Positions 34,723 to 44,751 of a DNA stretch of 64,000 nucleotides are shown piece by piece. Source of the stretch: Erysipelotrichaceae bacterium. GTDB taxonomy: Bacteria; Bacillota_I; Bacilli_A; ML615J-28; CAG-313. The DNA lies in the NCBI GenBank assembly GCA_015059015.1, contig SVBG01000003.1, forward strand, positions 1 to 64,000. Reading direction: 5' to 3'. Position 1 is the first letter of the stretch; each line of letters starts with the position of its first letter. The notes beneath the pieces were generated by a model. The model did no database searches. It had not been told where the DNA came from and was given only the letters and a program-made list of their open reading frames with translations. Position numbers and translations under genes: made by a program.

Positions 34723-36213
34723 ATGAAAAAATATAAAAAAATAATCGTTTTAGTATTAATATTGTGTTTAGGTTTTTTAACTAGTTGTGATAACATTGAT
34801 ATTAATAATAAAGATAATAATGATGATAAAACTCCTGAAAAATTATTAATATATACAATTAATGATTTTCATGGTGCAATAGAAGAAACTGATGGAGCAT
34901 ATGGTGCTGCAAGAGTTAGTGGTTATATTAAAGATTCTATTAAAGAAAATTCTGATGCTGCAACACTTGTAATTTCTGCCGGTGATATGTTTCAAGGTTC
35001 AGCTATTTCTAATCATACACGTGGTGAAATAGTTGTAGATATTATGGATGAGATTGGTTTTGATGCAATGACAATTGGTAATCACGAATTTGACTGGGGA
35101 TTATCTACTGTGTTAGCATATCGTGATGGTGATTTATCTAATGGTGAAGCTAATTTTCCATTTTTAGGATGTAATATTATCGAAAAATCAACATCAAGTA
35201 TTCCTGAATATGTTGATCCATATGAAATTGTTGAAACTAAAGGGTTAAAAATTGGTATTATAGGATATATTGGTTTAGGGTTAGAATCTGACATTGCAAC
35301 ACAAATGATTGAAAATTATTACTTTAGTGATCCTGTAGAAGCTGTTGCAAATTATGCAAAAGAGTTAAGAATAGAACATGATTGTGATATTGTTATTGCA
35401 AGTGGTCACGATGGTGATAGTTTTACTAATAAACAATTATCTAAATTAAATAATGATGAAAAAATTGATGCTATTATCAATGGACATACTCATGCTACAT
35501 ATACAGAAAACTATAGAAGAGAAGATGGTGTAACAATTCCATCTGTTCAGTCTGGGACTGCAGGTAAAAATGTTGGTGTAATTTCACTAACAATTGATCC
35601 TGAAACTAAAACTGTTACTGGTGGTTCAAGTTTTAACAAACAAATGAATAAAAATGTTAATACTGATAGCGTTGTTAAAAAAATGGTTGATGATATTGTT
35701 TTGGAAACTGCTCCAATATTTAAGCGTGTATTATGCAAAGCAGGTACAGATATTTATCAAGTTAATGGAGCTAAATGGGCTGCTAATTCGGTAAGTAATT
35801 ATATTGATTGTGATGTTGCATTTATTAATAATGGTGGAATAAGAAATAGTGCTTTCCCAATTTATTATGGTCAAGATGTAACGGTTGCTAAAGTGTATGA
35901 AATTATGCCTTTTGACAATACTATTAAAACTGTTGATTTAAAAGGTAAATACATTAAGGGGTTAATTTTAAGTAGTGGTATTATTTATAGTGATAATATT
36001 ACTGGCGATCAATATACTGGTTTTTATATTAATGGTGAATTAATTGATGATAACAAAGTATATAAAGTTGCAGCAGTTGATTATATTTTTGACCAAAGTA
36101 GTTATCCATTTGGAAATGGTGATAATGCTTTTGCAACTGGTATTTTATTTAGAGATATTCTAATTGAAACTCTAGAAGAAATAAATAATAAAGGCCTTAC
36201 ATGGCTTGGATAG
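34723..36213 (+). CDS. 5'-nucleotidase/cyclic phosphodiesterase lipoprotein
   Basis: A 496-residue surface enzyme. The signal peptide ends in lipobox FLTSC, followed by an Asn/Asp-rich spacer. The calcineurin-like metallophosphatase domain has NDFHG (about 47), GDMFQG (about 87), GNHEFDWG (about 125) and NGHTHA (about 254). The C-terminal 5'-nucleotidase domain has NNGGIRNS and IMPFDNT. UshA-type enzymes release phosphate and nucleosides from extracellular nucleotides. Followed closely by degV. Confidence 0.92.
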   Translation: MKKYKKIIVLVLILCLGFLTSCDNIDINNKDNNDDKTPEKLLIYTINDFHGAIEETDGAYGAARVSGYIKDSIKENSDAATLVISAGDMFQGSAISNHTRGEIVVDIMDEIGFDAMTIGNHEFDWGLSTVLAYRDGDLSNGEANFPFLGCNIIEKSTSSIPEYVDPYEIVETKGLKIGIIGYIGLGLESDIATQMIENYYFSDPVEAVANYAKELRIEHDCDIVIASGHDGDSFTNKQLSKLNNDEKIDAIINGHTHATYTENYRREDGVTIPSVQSGTAGKNVGVISLTIDPETKTVTGGSSFNKQMNKNVNTDSVVKKMVDDIVLETAPIFKRVLCKAGTDIYQVNGAKWAANSVSNYIDCDVAFINNGGIRNSAFPIYYGQDVTVAKVYEIMPFDNTIKTVDLKGKYIKGLILSSGIIYSDNITGDQYTGFYINGELIDDNKVYKVAAVDYIFDQSSYPFGNGDNAFATGILFRDILIETLEEINNKGLTWLG

Positions 36214-36221
36214 GAGATTAA

Positions 36222-37121
36222 ATGAATAAAGTTTTAATTTTTACGGATAGTACTTGTGATTTAACACAAGAAATAATTAAAGAGTATAATATAAAAGTTA
36301 TACCTCTGCATATTAATTTTGGTGAAGAATCATTTAATGATGGTGTTGATATTAGACTACCTGAACTTTATGAACGAGTTGAAAGTGAAAATGTTATGCC
36401 TAAAACTGCTGCTTGTGCGCCAGGTGAATTTATTGAGTATTTAGAACCATATATTGAAGAAGGATATGATATTTTCTATGTAGGTATTGGCGGAAAGTTA
36501 TCTACAACTTATAATAGTTTTCAAATTGCTGCTGAAGAATTTGATGAAGGTAGATGCTACTCAGTTGATGGCTCAAATCTTTCGACAGGTACTGGTTTAC
36601 TTATTTTAAAGGCATGTAAATATCGTGATAGTGGTATGAGTGCAAAAGAAATTAAAGAACGTTTAGAAAGAAGAGTGCCACGTGTAAAATCACAATTTGT
36701 TGTAAAAAGTTTAGATTATTTACATAAAGGTGGAAGATGTTCATCTGTTGTAAAAATTTTAGGTGGTGCGCTTAGACTTAGACCTATGATTGTTGTACGT
36801 GAAGGAAAACTAAAAGTTGGTAAAAAGATTATTGGTTTAATGAAAAAAGCTGTTGGTGTTATGGTTGATATGTTTGCTAAGGATTTACCAAATATTGATC
36901 CTGAGTTTGTATTTATTACTCATACTACAGAATGTGAACAAAGTTATGCAGAAATAGATGCAAAATTTAAAGAATTAGGTGTTTATGATAAAGTTAAACA
37001 CGTATATGAAACAGAAGCTGGTTGTGTAATTGGATCTCACTGTGGACCTGGTACAATTGGGATTTTATATCTAATGAAAGATGAATTAGATGAAGAAGAA
37101 TTTGATGATGATAAATTATAA
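36222..37121 (+). CDS. DegV-family fatty-acid-binding protein
   Basis: A 299-residue DegV protein. N-terminal IFTDSTCDLT, then LHINFG and the second-domain DYLHKGGRCSS and GGALRLRPMI blocks are typical. DegV/FakB proteins bind a fatty acid and present it to the FakA kinase; no fakA is in the window. Co-directional with the 5'-nucleotidase gene 8 bp upstream and ended by a terminator. Confidence 0.9.
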   Translation: MNKVLIFTDSTCDLTQEIIKEYNIKVIPLHINFGEESFNDGVDIRLPELYERVESENVMPKTAACAPGEFIEYLEPYIEEGYDIFYVGIGGKLSTTYNSFQIAAEEFDEGRCYSVDGSNLSTGTGLLILKACKYRDSGMSAKEIKERLERRVPRVKSQFVVKSLDYLHKGGRCSSVVKILGGALRLRPMIVVREGKLKVGKKIIGLMKKAVGVMVDMFAKDLPNIDPEFVFITHTTECEQSYAEIDAKFKELGVYDKVKHVYETEAGCVIGSHCGPGTIGILYLMKDELDEEEFDDDKL

Positions 37122-37147
37122 AAAAAAGCCTTTTTTAGGCTTTTTTT
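37121..37147 (+). terminator. Terminator after the DegV gene
   Basis: AAAAAGCCT/AGGCTTTTT hairpin with T7, beginning at the stop codon. Confidence 0.85.
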
Positions 37148-37160
37148 AGTAGGAGGCATT

Positions 37161-39398
37161 ATGCAAAAAGTTGAATTATTATCACCTGCAGGTAATTATG
37201 AATGTATGGTTGCAGCAGTGCAAGCAGGATGTAATGCAGTATATTTAAGTGGTAAGGCTTTTGGTGCAAGAAGTTTTGCAGGCAATTTTGATAATGAAGA
37301 ATTACTTAAAGCAGTAAATTATTGTCATTTACATCAAGTAAAAGTATATGTAACTGTAAATACAATTGTTTTGGAAAGTGAATTTAAAGAATTAAATAAC
37401 TATTTAAAGTTATTAAGCGATATTAATGTTGATGCGGTAATAGTTCAAGATTTAGGAGTTCTTAGATTTATTAAGAAAAATTATTCTACTTTAGAAGTAC
37501 ATGCCTCTACCCAAATGAATGTTTTTAACAAAAATGGGGCACTTATATTAAAACAATTAGGAGTATCACGTGTTGTTCTTGCAAGAGAAACTGATATTGA
37601 AACAGTTAAAGAAATTTCTAATACTGGAATTGAAATAGAAATATTTATTCATGGTGCTCTTTGCTTTTCATCTAGTGGAAACTGTTTGATGAGCTCAGTT
37701 ATTGGTAGAAGAAGTGGTAATCGTGGTAAATGTGCTCAACCTTGCAGAAAACTTTATTCTATTTATGAAGATGATTATTTAATTGAAGAAAATAAATCTA
37801 TTTTATCTACTAAAGATTTAATGACATTAGATCATTTAAATGTTATTTTAGAAAGTGAAGTCCGTTCTTTAAAAATAGAAGGTAGAATGAAAAGTCCAGA
37901 ATATGTTTACACTGTAACTAAAGCATATCGTGATGCGATTGATGAATATTATAAACATCATAAATATGTGATTTCTAATAAAACTAATGATAATATTTTA
38001 GTAACATTTAATAGATCGTTTACAAAAGGTTATTTACTTGGAGATGATAACTTTAATATTGTTAATAAAGAGTATGTTAATCATAGAGGAATAGTTATTG
38101 GTAAAGTTATTAACGCAAGAAATGATTTTATTGAAATAAAATTAAGAAACGATATTAGTCTTCATGATGGGTTAAGAGTACTATCTAACGAGGAATATGG
38201 TGTTTATTTAACAAATATTTTGGTAAATAATAATAGTGTTAAAAAAGCTACTAAAAATCAAGTAATTAAATTATTTATTAAAAATAATAGTAAAATTGGT
38301 GATCTTGTTGTTAAAACATCTAGTAGTAATTTAACAAGTGAAATTAAAGAAATATTAAAAAAAGAAAATGTTAAATTTAAAATTAATTTAGATGTATCAA
38401 TTTTTTGTGGGAAGAAACTTTCTATAAGAGTATTTATTGATAATTATTCATTTATTGTTTATGGTGATTATTTAGAATATGGTGAACAAGTATTATCTAT
38501 TGATAGAATAAAAGAACAACTTTCTAAACTTTCTTCAACAGTTTATGAAGTGGATAAAATAAATATAAAAACAGATAATATTTCTTTTGTTAAAGTATCA
38601 GAGTTAAATGAACTTAGAAGAAGCTTTGTAAATGTTTTAAATGAGTATTTATTATCCAAAAAAGATAAAGTAAATCCTAAATATTTACTTAATAATAATT
38701 TAAAAGAATTTATCAAAAAACCACTTAAAATTGAATGTGTTACAAGTACGAATAATCAAAAAGAAGTTTGTGAAAAATTCAATATTGAGGCTGTTTTCGC
38801 CTTAAATCGCGAATATGGAGGAAGAATTAACTCTAATAATTTAATATTTACACATAATATTGGAAATATTACAGATAAATCAATAATCTCTCCATATTTT
38901 AATATTGTTAATAAAGAAGCACTTAATACTTTAATAGATTTAGGTATTAAAGATTGTTATTTATCACCAGAAATAGATTTTAATACAATTAATGATTTAG
39001 ATTTAAATAATTTAAATATTAATGTAGGAATGATTGTTTATGGTAGAATAGATTTAATGGTTAGTAAACACTGTGTTATCGGAAATATAAAAGGTGCTAA
39101 AAATAAAAACTGTAATGCTTGTAAAAAACATTCATATAAAATAAAAGACGATTATGGAAATAATTATCCATTATTATTAGAAAAAGAAAATGATTGTACA
39201 ATGAGAATACTTGATAATCATAAATTAAATTTAATAAATTATTTGGATAAGTTAAAAGAACTTGGAATAAATAAATTTTTATTAGTATTTACTGATGAAA
39301 ATGAATTAGAAGTTATGGATATATTAGAAACATTTATTAATGGAAAAAAAATAAATGGTAAATTATATACAGGTTTTATTAATGAGAAAATAATGTAG
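37161..39398 (+). CDS. U32-family protein, RlhA/TrhP-like RNA hydroxylation factor
   Basis: A 745-residue protein with the U32 signature: VELLSPAGNYECMVAAVQAGCNAVYLSG at the start, HASTQMNVFN near 115, FIHGALCFSSSGNCLMSS then GNRGKCAQPCR near 167-195, and SLKIEGRMKSPEYV near 240. Once called peptidases, characterised relatives (RlhA, TrhP) hydroxylate a cytidine in 23S rRNA or U34 of tRNA with iron-sulfur Cys residues. The length and a C-terminal CNAC pair resemble long RlhA-type members. Which RNA is modified is not clear. AGGAGG precedes the ATG. Confidence 0.85.
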   Translation: MQKVELLSPAGNYECMVAAVQAGCNAVYLSGKAFGARSFAGNFDNEELLKAVNYCHLHQVKVYVTVNTIVLESEFKELNNYLKLLSDINVDAVIVQDLGVLRFIKKNYSTLEVHASTQMNVFNKNGALILKQLGVSRVVLARETDIETVKEISNTGIEIEIFIHGALCFSSSGNCLMSSVIGRRSGNRGKCAQPCRKLYSIYEDDYLIEENKSILSTKDLMTLDHLNVILESEVRSLKIEGRMKSPEYVYTVTKAYRDAIDEYYKHHKYVISNKTNDNILVTFNRSFTKGYLLGDDNFNIVNKEYVNHRGIVIGKVINARNDFIEIKLRNDISLHDGLRVLSNEEYGVYLTNILVNNNSVKKATKNQVIKLFIKNNSKIGDLVVKTSSSNLTSEIKEILKKENVKFKINLDVSIFCGKKLSIRVFIDNYSFIVYGDYLEYGEQVLSIDRIKEQLSKLSSTVYEVDKINIKTDNISFVKVSELNELRRSFVNVLNEYLLSKKDKVNPKYLLNNNLKEFIKKPLKIECVTSTNNQKEVCEKFNIEAVFALNREYGGRINSNNLIFTHNIGNITDKSIISPYFNIVNKEALNTLIDLGIKDCYLSPEIDFNTINDLDLNNLNINVGMIVYGRIDLMVSKHCVIGNIKGAKNKNCNACKKHSYKIKDDYGNNYPLLLEKENDCTMRILDNHKLNLINYLDKLKELGINKFLLVFTDENELEVMDILETFINGKKINGKLYTGFINEKIM

Positions 39399-39437
39399 AT
39401 TTAAATATACTTATTTTTATAAAATCAATTTAAAATA

Positions 39438-39446
39438 TGATATAAT
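39438..39446 (+). promoter_or_regulatory. Extended -10 promoter of trkA
   Basis: TGATATAAT, 35 bp before the ATG. No good -35. Confidence 0.6.
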
Positions 39447-39480
39447 ATGTTCAAAGAAAATATACGAGGAGACTAACAAT

Positions 39481-40836
39481 ATGAAAATAGTAGTTATCGG
39501 TGACGGAAAAGTAGGACATGCTATAACAGAACATACTTGTAAAGAAGGACACGAAGTTATAGTAATAGATAAAAATGCTAAAGTAATTGAAGAGTTAGTA
39601 AATTTATATGATGTTGGTGGAATCTGTGGAAATGGAGCAAGTATTGAAATTCAAGAGAATGCTGGTGTTTCAAAGGCCGATTTAGTTGTTGCAGCTACAT
39701 CAAGAGATGAAGTTAATATGCTTGCATGTTTAATTGCAAAAAAACTTGGTGCAAAAGCTACTATTGCTCGTGTTAGAAGTTATGAATATAATAGTCGTAT
39801 TGAACAATTAAAAGAAACATTAGGTATTCAAATGACAATTAATCCTGAACTTGAAGCTGCCAATGAAATTATGAACATTATAAATTTCCCTGAAGCTAAT
39901 CGTGTAGATACTTTTGCAAATGGTAATGTAGATCTTGTAGAATTATTTATTCCAGAAAATAGTCCATTAATAGGTCTATCACTTGCTAGTATTTCTTCAA
40001 AATATCAAGTTAAAATTCTAGTTTGTGCTGTACAACGTGGTGATGAAGTATTTATTCCAACAGGGAACTTTACTTTCCAAGCAAAAGATAAAATCCATAT
40101 TACAGCAAATCGTTTAGATGTAAAAGATTTTTTGAAAAAATTAGGATTAATTGAAACTAAAATTAAAGATGTACTTGTAATTGGCGGAGGTAAGATATCT
40201 ACATATCTTGCGGAAGAATTAATTAAGGGTAAATATAACGTAAAGATTATTGAAAAAGATTATAATCGTTGTTTAGAACTAAGTGAATTATTACCTAATG
40301 CTTCAATTATTTATGGTGATGGATCTGATCAATTACTACTTGAAGAAGAAGGGATTGATAGCTGTGATGCTATTGTATGTTTAACTAATCTTGATGAAGA
40401 AAATATTATTATTTCATTGTATGCGCAGAAAAAAGAAGTTACCAAAATTATTACAAAAGTTAATAAATCATCTTTTGCTGGACTTGTTGAATCAATTGGT
40501 GTAGCAAGTGTTATTTCTCCTAAAGATATTACAGCTTCACGTATTATTAGTTATGTAAGAGCAACTTCAAATATTCACGGTAGTAATATTATTAAACTTT
40601 ATAAACTTGTTAATAATCGTGTAGAGGCAATTGAATTTGTTGCAAAATCTAATAGTAAACTATTGAATAAGTGTTTAAAGGATTTAAAACTAAAGAAAAA
40701 TGTCTTAATAGCTTCTATAATTAGAGATTCTGAATTAATAATTCCTAGTGGTATGAGTCAAATTCAATCAAACGATAGTGTTATTGTTGTTACAACAACA
40801 CAATTGTTAGATGATTTAGATGATATTTTGGAGTAA
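39481..40836 (+). CDS. trkA: TrkA potassium uptake regulatory protein
   Basis: A 451-residue cytosolic regulator with two RCK_N/RCK_C units. The first NAD-binding loop is VIGDGKVGHAI at the start; the second is VLVIGGGKISTYLAEEL near 230. GNGASIEIQENAGV and GDGSDQLLLEEEGI are the usual nucleotide-contact segments. It gates the TrkH channel encoded 3 bp downstream. ACGAGGAG ribosome site. Confidence 0.94.
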   Translation: MKIVVIGDGKVGHAITEHTCKEGHEVIVIDKNAKVIEELVNLYDVGGICGNGASIEIQENAGVSKADLVVAATSRDEVNMLACLIAKKLGAKATIARVRSYEYNSRIEQLKETLGIQMTINPELEAANEIMNIINFPEANRVDTFANGNVDLVELFIPENSPLIGLSLASISSKYQVKILVCAVQRGDEVFIPTGNFTFQAKDKIHITANRLDVKDFLKKLGLIETKIKDVLVIGGGKISTYLAEELIKGKYNVKIIEKDYNRCLELSELLPNASIIYGDGSDQLLLEEEGIDSCDAIVCLTNLDEENIIISLYAQKKEVTKIITKVNKSSFAGLVESIGVASVISPKDITASRIISYVRATSNIHGSNIIKLYKLVNNRVEAIEFVAKSNSKLLNKCLKDLKLKKNVLIASIIRDSELIIPSGMSQIQSNDSVIVVTTTQLLDDLDDILE

Positions 40837-40839
40837 AAT

Positions 40840-42324
40840 ATGAATTATCAAATTATTAGAAATATTATTGGTAAAATTATGATTCTTCTTGCTACATTGA
40901 TGTTCTTACCATTAATTGTGTGTATTATTTATCAAGAGGAATTAATAAATTATGTTGCTTTTTTAATTCCCATAGGTTTATTATTAATTATAGGTGTATT
41001 ATTTAATCTAAAAAAAGCTACTAATAAAAAAATGTTGGCTCGTGAAGGTTTTATTATTGTTGGTGTTTCTTGGCTTGTAATGTCATTATTTGGTTGTTTA
41101 CCATTTATAATTTCAGGCATACTTCCTAATCCATTTGATGCTTTTTTTGAAATTTCGTCAGGATTTTCAACAACTGGTGCAACAGTAATGGGAGCACTTA
41201 ATACTCCAACTCCAGAACAAGCACTTGAAATGAGTCATAGTGTTATGTTTTGGCGTAGTTTTGCTCACTGGATTGGTGGAATGGGAGTTCTAGTCTTTAT
41301 ATTAATGATAATTCCTGAAAGTGATGAAGGTAGTGCAGTACACATTTTAAGAGCAGAAAGTCCTGGACCACAAGTAGGTCGTTTGGTTACTAAGATGAAA
41401 GCAAGCTCAAGAATATTGTATTTAATTTATATTGTTTTAACTCTTTTATTAACAGTTATTTTATGGATTGGTCCAGATATGAATTTGTACGAAAGTTTGA
41501 TATATGCTTTTGGCACTGCTGGTACTGGTGGTTTTGGAATAACTAGCAATAGTATAGCTGCATATTCAGCCTATTCACAGTATGTAATAGCAATTTTTAT
41601 GATTGTTTTTGGCGTGAATTTTACTATTTATTATTTAATTCTAATTGGTAATGTTAAAGAAGTATTAAAAAATGATGAATTTAAATGGTATTTTTGTATT
41701 ATATTTGTGAGTGTGTTACTAGTATTTATAAATACAATTAATATTTATAACAATATTGAAGAAACATTTAGACATTCCTTTTTCCAAGTTGCAAGTATCA
41801 TATCTACATCAGGTTTTACAACCGCAAATTATATAACATGGCCTACATTAGCTCTAATGGTTATTTTCATTCTTATGCTTATTGGTTCATGTGCAGGTTC
41901 AACTGCAGGTGGAATGAAGTGTTCGCGTATTGTTATTCTTGCTAAATCTACAATAAAGAAGATTAAATTAATGATTAATCCAAGAAAAGTAGAAACAATT
42001 AAAATTGATGGTAAACCTATTACTGATGATATGGTATTTTCGGTTAATAGTTTTATATCTGTTTATATAATAGTATTATTATTAGGAGCACTTGTAATTT
42101 CCTTTGATTCAATTGCAAATAATAGTTTTGAGACTTGTCTAACATTATCACTTTCATGTATAAGTAATGTTGGACCTGGATTTGGTTTTTCATTTAATAC
42201 ATGTGGTGACTTAAATAATTTTACAAAATTTTATTTATCGCTGCAAATGATTTGTGGTCGTCTTGAATTATTTCCTTTAATAATTCTTTTTAGTCCAAAA
42301 ACATGGAGAGTTAAACGAATTTAA
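40840..42324 (+). CDS. trkH: TrkH potassium uptake channel
   Basis: A 494-residue membrane protein of the Trk/Ktr family with four selectivity segments: STTGATVM, GTAGTGGFG, ISTSGFTTA and ISNVGPGFG, plus FWRSFAHWIGGMGVLVF. Imports potassium with TrkA encoded immediately before it. A strong terminator follows. Confidence 0.94.
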   Translation: MNYQIIRNIIGKIMILLATLMFLPLIVCIIYQEELINYVAFLIPIGLLLIIGVLFNLKKATNKKMLAREGFIIVGVSWLVMSLFGCLPFIISGILPNPFDAFFEISSGFSTTGATVMGALNTPTPEQALEMSHSVMFWRSFAHWIGGMGVLVFILMIIPESDEGSAVHILRAESPGPQVGRLVTKMKASSRILYLIYIVLTLLLTVILWIGPDMNLYESLIYAFGTAGTGGFGITSNSIAAYSAYSQYVIAIFMIVFGVNFTIYYLILIGNVKEVLKNDEFKWYFCIIFVSVLLVFINTINIYNNIEETFRHSFFQVASIISTSGFTTANYITWPTLALMVIFILMLIGSCAGSTAGGMKCSRIVILAKSTIKKIKLMINPRKVETIKIDGKPITDDMVFSVNSFISVYIIVLLLGALVISFDSIANNSFETCLTLSLSCISNVGPGFGFSFNTCGDLNNFTKFYLSLQMICGRLELFPLIILFSPKTWRVKRI

Positions 42325-42344
42325 AAGTATAAAATTAATAAATA

Positions 42345-42373
42345 AAAGTTGCCTATTTATTGGCAACTTTTTA
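42345..42373 (+). terminator. Terminator of trkAH
   Basis: AAAGTTGCC (42345-42353) and GGCAACTTT (42362-42370) around an 8-nt loop, then T-rich DNA. It separates the two potassium systems. Confidence 0.9.
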
Positions 42374-42447
42374 TTTATTAATAGACTAAAATAAATTATT
42401 ATTCTAATACTATTTAGATATTCATTTTAGAAAATTTAACAAAAATG

Positions 42448-42476
42448 TTGTTTTGAATATAAAAATATGATAAAAT
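42448..42476 (+). promoter_or_regulatory. Promoter of ktrBA
   Basis: TTGTTT, 17-nt spacer, TAAAAT with TGA extension. The leader of about 45 nt is too short for a ydaO/c-di-AMP riboswitch. Confidence 0.6.
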
Positions 42477-42524
42477 AATCTAAAATAAATAAAGAGTTAG
42501 ATTTTTAAAACTTAAGGTGGAATT

Positions 42525-43883
42525 ATGATATCCAAGAAAAAAGGCTTTTCAACTACACAAATTATTTTACTTAGTTTTTTTATTGTTATTTTAATTGGGA
42601 GTTTTTTACTTTTTTTACCGATTAGTTCAAGTAATGGAGTTGCAGTAAATTATCTAGATGCGTTATTTACTGCAACAACATCAACATGTGTTACTGGTTT
42701 GGTTACAGTACCTACATATTCAACTTGGAGTACTTTTGGTAAAATTGTAATATTAATTTTAATTCAAATTGGTGGCCTGGGTGTTGTTGCATTTATGGCT
42801 GGTTTTATGATTATTATTAATAAAAAGCTTAAACTTAAAGATTACCAATTAATTCAAGATGCTTTTAATCTAAATACACTATCTGGTTTAAAAAAATTTG
42901 TTAAATATGTTTTTCTTGGTACGCTTATTGTAGAAACTATTGGTGCTTTGCTTTATATGATAGTATTTATTCCTGAATTTGGTGAAAAAGGTATTTTTAT
43001 TGCGTTTTTTAATTCAGTTTCTGCTTTTTGTAATGCAGGGATTGACATCATTGGAGAAACTAGTCTTTGTAATTATGCAACTAATCCATTAATTAATTTC
43101 ACTACTTCATTTTTAATTGTTTTAGGTGGTTTGGGTTTTATTGTTTGGTGGGATGTATTAAGAGTTTTAAAGGAATTCAAACAAAAAAGATTTAAATGTT
43201 TAAATTCTTTAACTTTACATAGTAAAATTGTATTAAGTTCAACTTGTTTATTAATAGTACTTGGTGCTTTATTAATCTTTATCTTTGAATATAATAATCC
43301 GATAACAATTGGAAATGAAAGTTTATTTAATAAGATTCAAATTTCATTTTTTCAATCTATAACAACTAGAACAGCAGGTTTTGCAACAATACCACAAGAG
43401 AATTTAACTATACCTTCAACTTTGATTTGCTTAGTTTTAATGTTTATTGGTGGATCACCTGTTGGGACTGCTGGTGGTATAAAAACTATTACGATTGTTT
43501 CACTTGTTGCTATAGCAATTGCTTCTATAAAAAATAAAAAAGAAGTACATTTATTCAATCGTAATTTATCAAGTGAAATTACTAGAAAAGCTGTTGCGGT
43601 AACAACCATGTCATTTTTAATAATGTTTATTTCAACAATTTTTTTAAGTTTATCTAGCGATGCTAATTTAGTTGATATGTTATATGAAACCGTAAGTGCA
43701 ACTGCAACTGTAGGATTATCAAGAAATTTAACTTCAACGTTAAATAGTTTTAGTAAGATTGTAATAATTCTAACTATGTATTTAGGTAGAGTTGGTCCTA
43801 TTTCTTTAGCAATTGCGTTTAAATCAAAAAAAGAAACTATAAATTTAATTACTAATCCAACAGAAGATGTTAGTGTAGGATAG
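42525..43883 (+). CDS. ktrB: KtrB-type potassium uptake channel
   Basis: A 452-residue channel of the Trk/Ktr superfamily, shorter than TrkH and lacking its two extra N-terminal helices, as in KtrB. Filter segments include TSTCVTGLV, AFCNAGIDI, TRTAGFATI and SATATVGLS. Sodium-dependent potassium import with KtrA, encoded 10 bp downstream. Confidence 0.92.
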   Translation: MISKKKGFSTTQIILLSFFIVILIGSFLLFLPISSSNGVAVNYLDALFTATTSTCVTGLVTVPTYSTWSTFGKIVILILIQIGGLGVVAFMAGFMIIINKKLKLKDYQLIQDAFNLNTLSGLKKFVKYVFLGTLIVETIGALLYMIVFIPEFGEKGIFIAFFNSVSAFCNAGIDIIGETSLCNYATNPLINFTTSFLIVLGGLGFIVWWDVLRVLKEFKQKRFKCLNSLTLHSKIVLSSTCLLIVLGALLIFIFEYNNPITIGNESLFNKIQISFFQSITTRTAGFATIPQENLTIPSTLICLVLMFIGGSPVGTAGGIKTITIVSLVAIAIASIKNKKEVHLFNRNLSSEITRKAVAVTTMSFLIMFISTIFLSLSSDANLVDMLYETVSATATVGLSRNLTSTLNSFSKIVIILTMYLGRVGPISLAIAFKSKKETINLITNPTEDVSVG

Positions 43884-43893
43884 GAGGAAAAAG

Positions 43894-44544
43894 ATGAGTA
43901 TTAATAAAACATATGCAATTTTTGGACTAGGAAGATATGGTATATCTGTTGCAACAGAATTAGTAAATAATGGAGCTGAAGTTATTGCTGTAGATTCTGA
44001 TGAAAGCGTCGTTAATACTGTTGCTACTTTATTACCTTTTTGTAAATGTGCTGATACAACAGATGTTGAAGTATTAAAAAGACTAGGTATTTCTAATGTT
44101 GATGTTGTTATTGTTGCAATGGCTGGTAATATAGAAGCAAGTGTAATGACAGTAATGCTTTGTAAAGAATTAGGTGTACCTCATGTTATTGCAAAATGCT
44201 CTAGTGAAATGCATTATAAAATATTAGTAAAAGTTGGAGCTGATAAAGTAGTATTTCCTGAAAAAGATTCTGGTATAAGAATGGCAAGAAATTTATTAAG
44301 TTCTGGATTTGTTGATATGATTTCATTATCAGATGAGGTATCAATGATCGAACTAGATGTAAAAAAAGATTGGGTTGGAAAATCTTTAATTGAATTAAAA
44401 TTTAGAAAAAAATATGAACTTAATATTATTGCAATAAGAGATAATGAAGAAATTAATATTAATGTTGATCCAAATATTCCACTTAAGAATAGTATGAAGT
44501 TAATTGTTGTAGGAAATAAACAAAAATTAAAAAAAATAAAATAA
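43894..44544 (+). CDS. ktrA: KtrA-type RCK regulatory subunit
   Basis: A 216-residue single RCK protein: nucleotide-binding IFGLGRYGISVATEL at the start, VIAVDSDES, CADTTDVEVL, and a C-terminal RCK_C domain (about 135-216), the usual c-di-AMP-binding site of KtrA. An octameric ring would gate KtrB. AGGAGG before the ATG. A terminator follows. Confidence 0.93.
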   Translation: MSINKTYAIFGLGRYGISVATELVNNGAEVIAVDSDESVVNTVATLLPFCKCADTTDVEVLKRLGISNVDVVIVAMAGNIEASVMTVMLCKELGVPHVIAKCSSEMHYKILVKVGADKVVFPEKDSGIRMARNLLSSGFVDMISLSDEVSMIELDVKKDWVGKSLIELKFRKKYELNIIAIRDNEEININVDPNIPLKNSMKLIVVGNKQKLKKIK

Positions 44545-44583
44545 TTTAATGTTAATATGGCTTTTTAATTTATGATGATAAAC

Positions 44584-44626
44584 ATAAGATGAAGAATGAA
44601 TTTAATTTCATACTTCATCTTATTTG
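44584..44626 (+). terminator. Terminator of ktrBA
   Basis: ATAAGATGAAG pairs with CTTCATCTTAT; ATGAA and TTCAT extend the stem after one A-A mismatch. A T-rich tail follows. Confidence 0.85.
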
Positions 44627-44692
44627 TTTTAAATATTATCTATAATTATGAATTTGTATACATTATTTATAAAGATATTTATTTCATTTTTC

Positions 44693-44721
44693 TTGAAATA
44701 GTAATAAATTAATTATATAAT
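44693..44721 (+). promoter_or_regulatory. Promoter of the serine operon
   Basis: TTGAAA, 17-nt spacer, TATAAT, followed 30 bp later by serC. The best consensus promoter in the window. Confidence 0.88.
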
Positions 44722-44751
44722 AGTAAAAATATATGTTTAAGGAGTGATGAT

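Noticed and set aside
42371-42524. Possible c-di-AMP (ydaO) riboswitch before ktrB
   Set aside because: The region is too short and AT-rich, with no conserved GC stems; the predicted transcript leader is about 45 nt.
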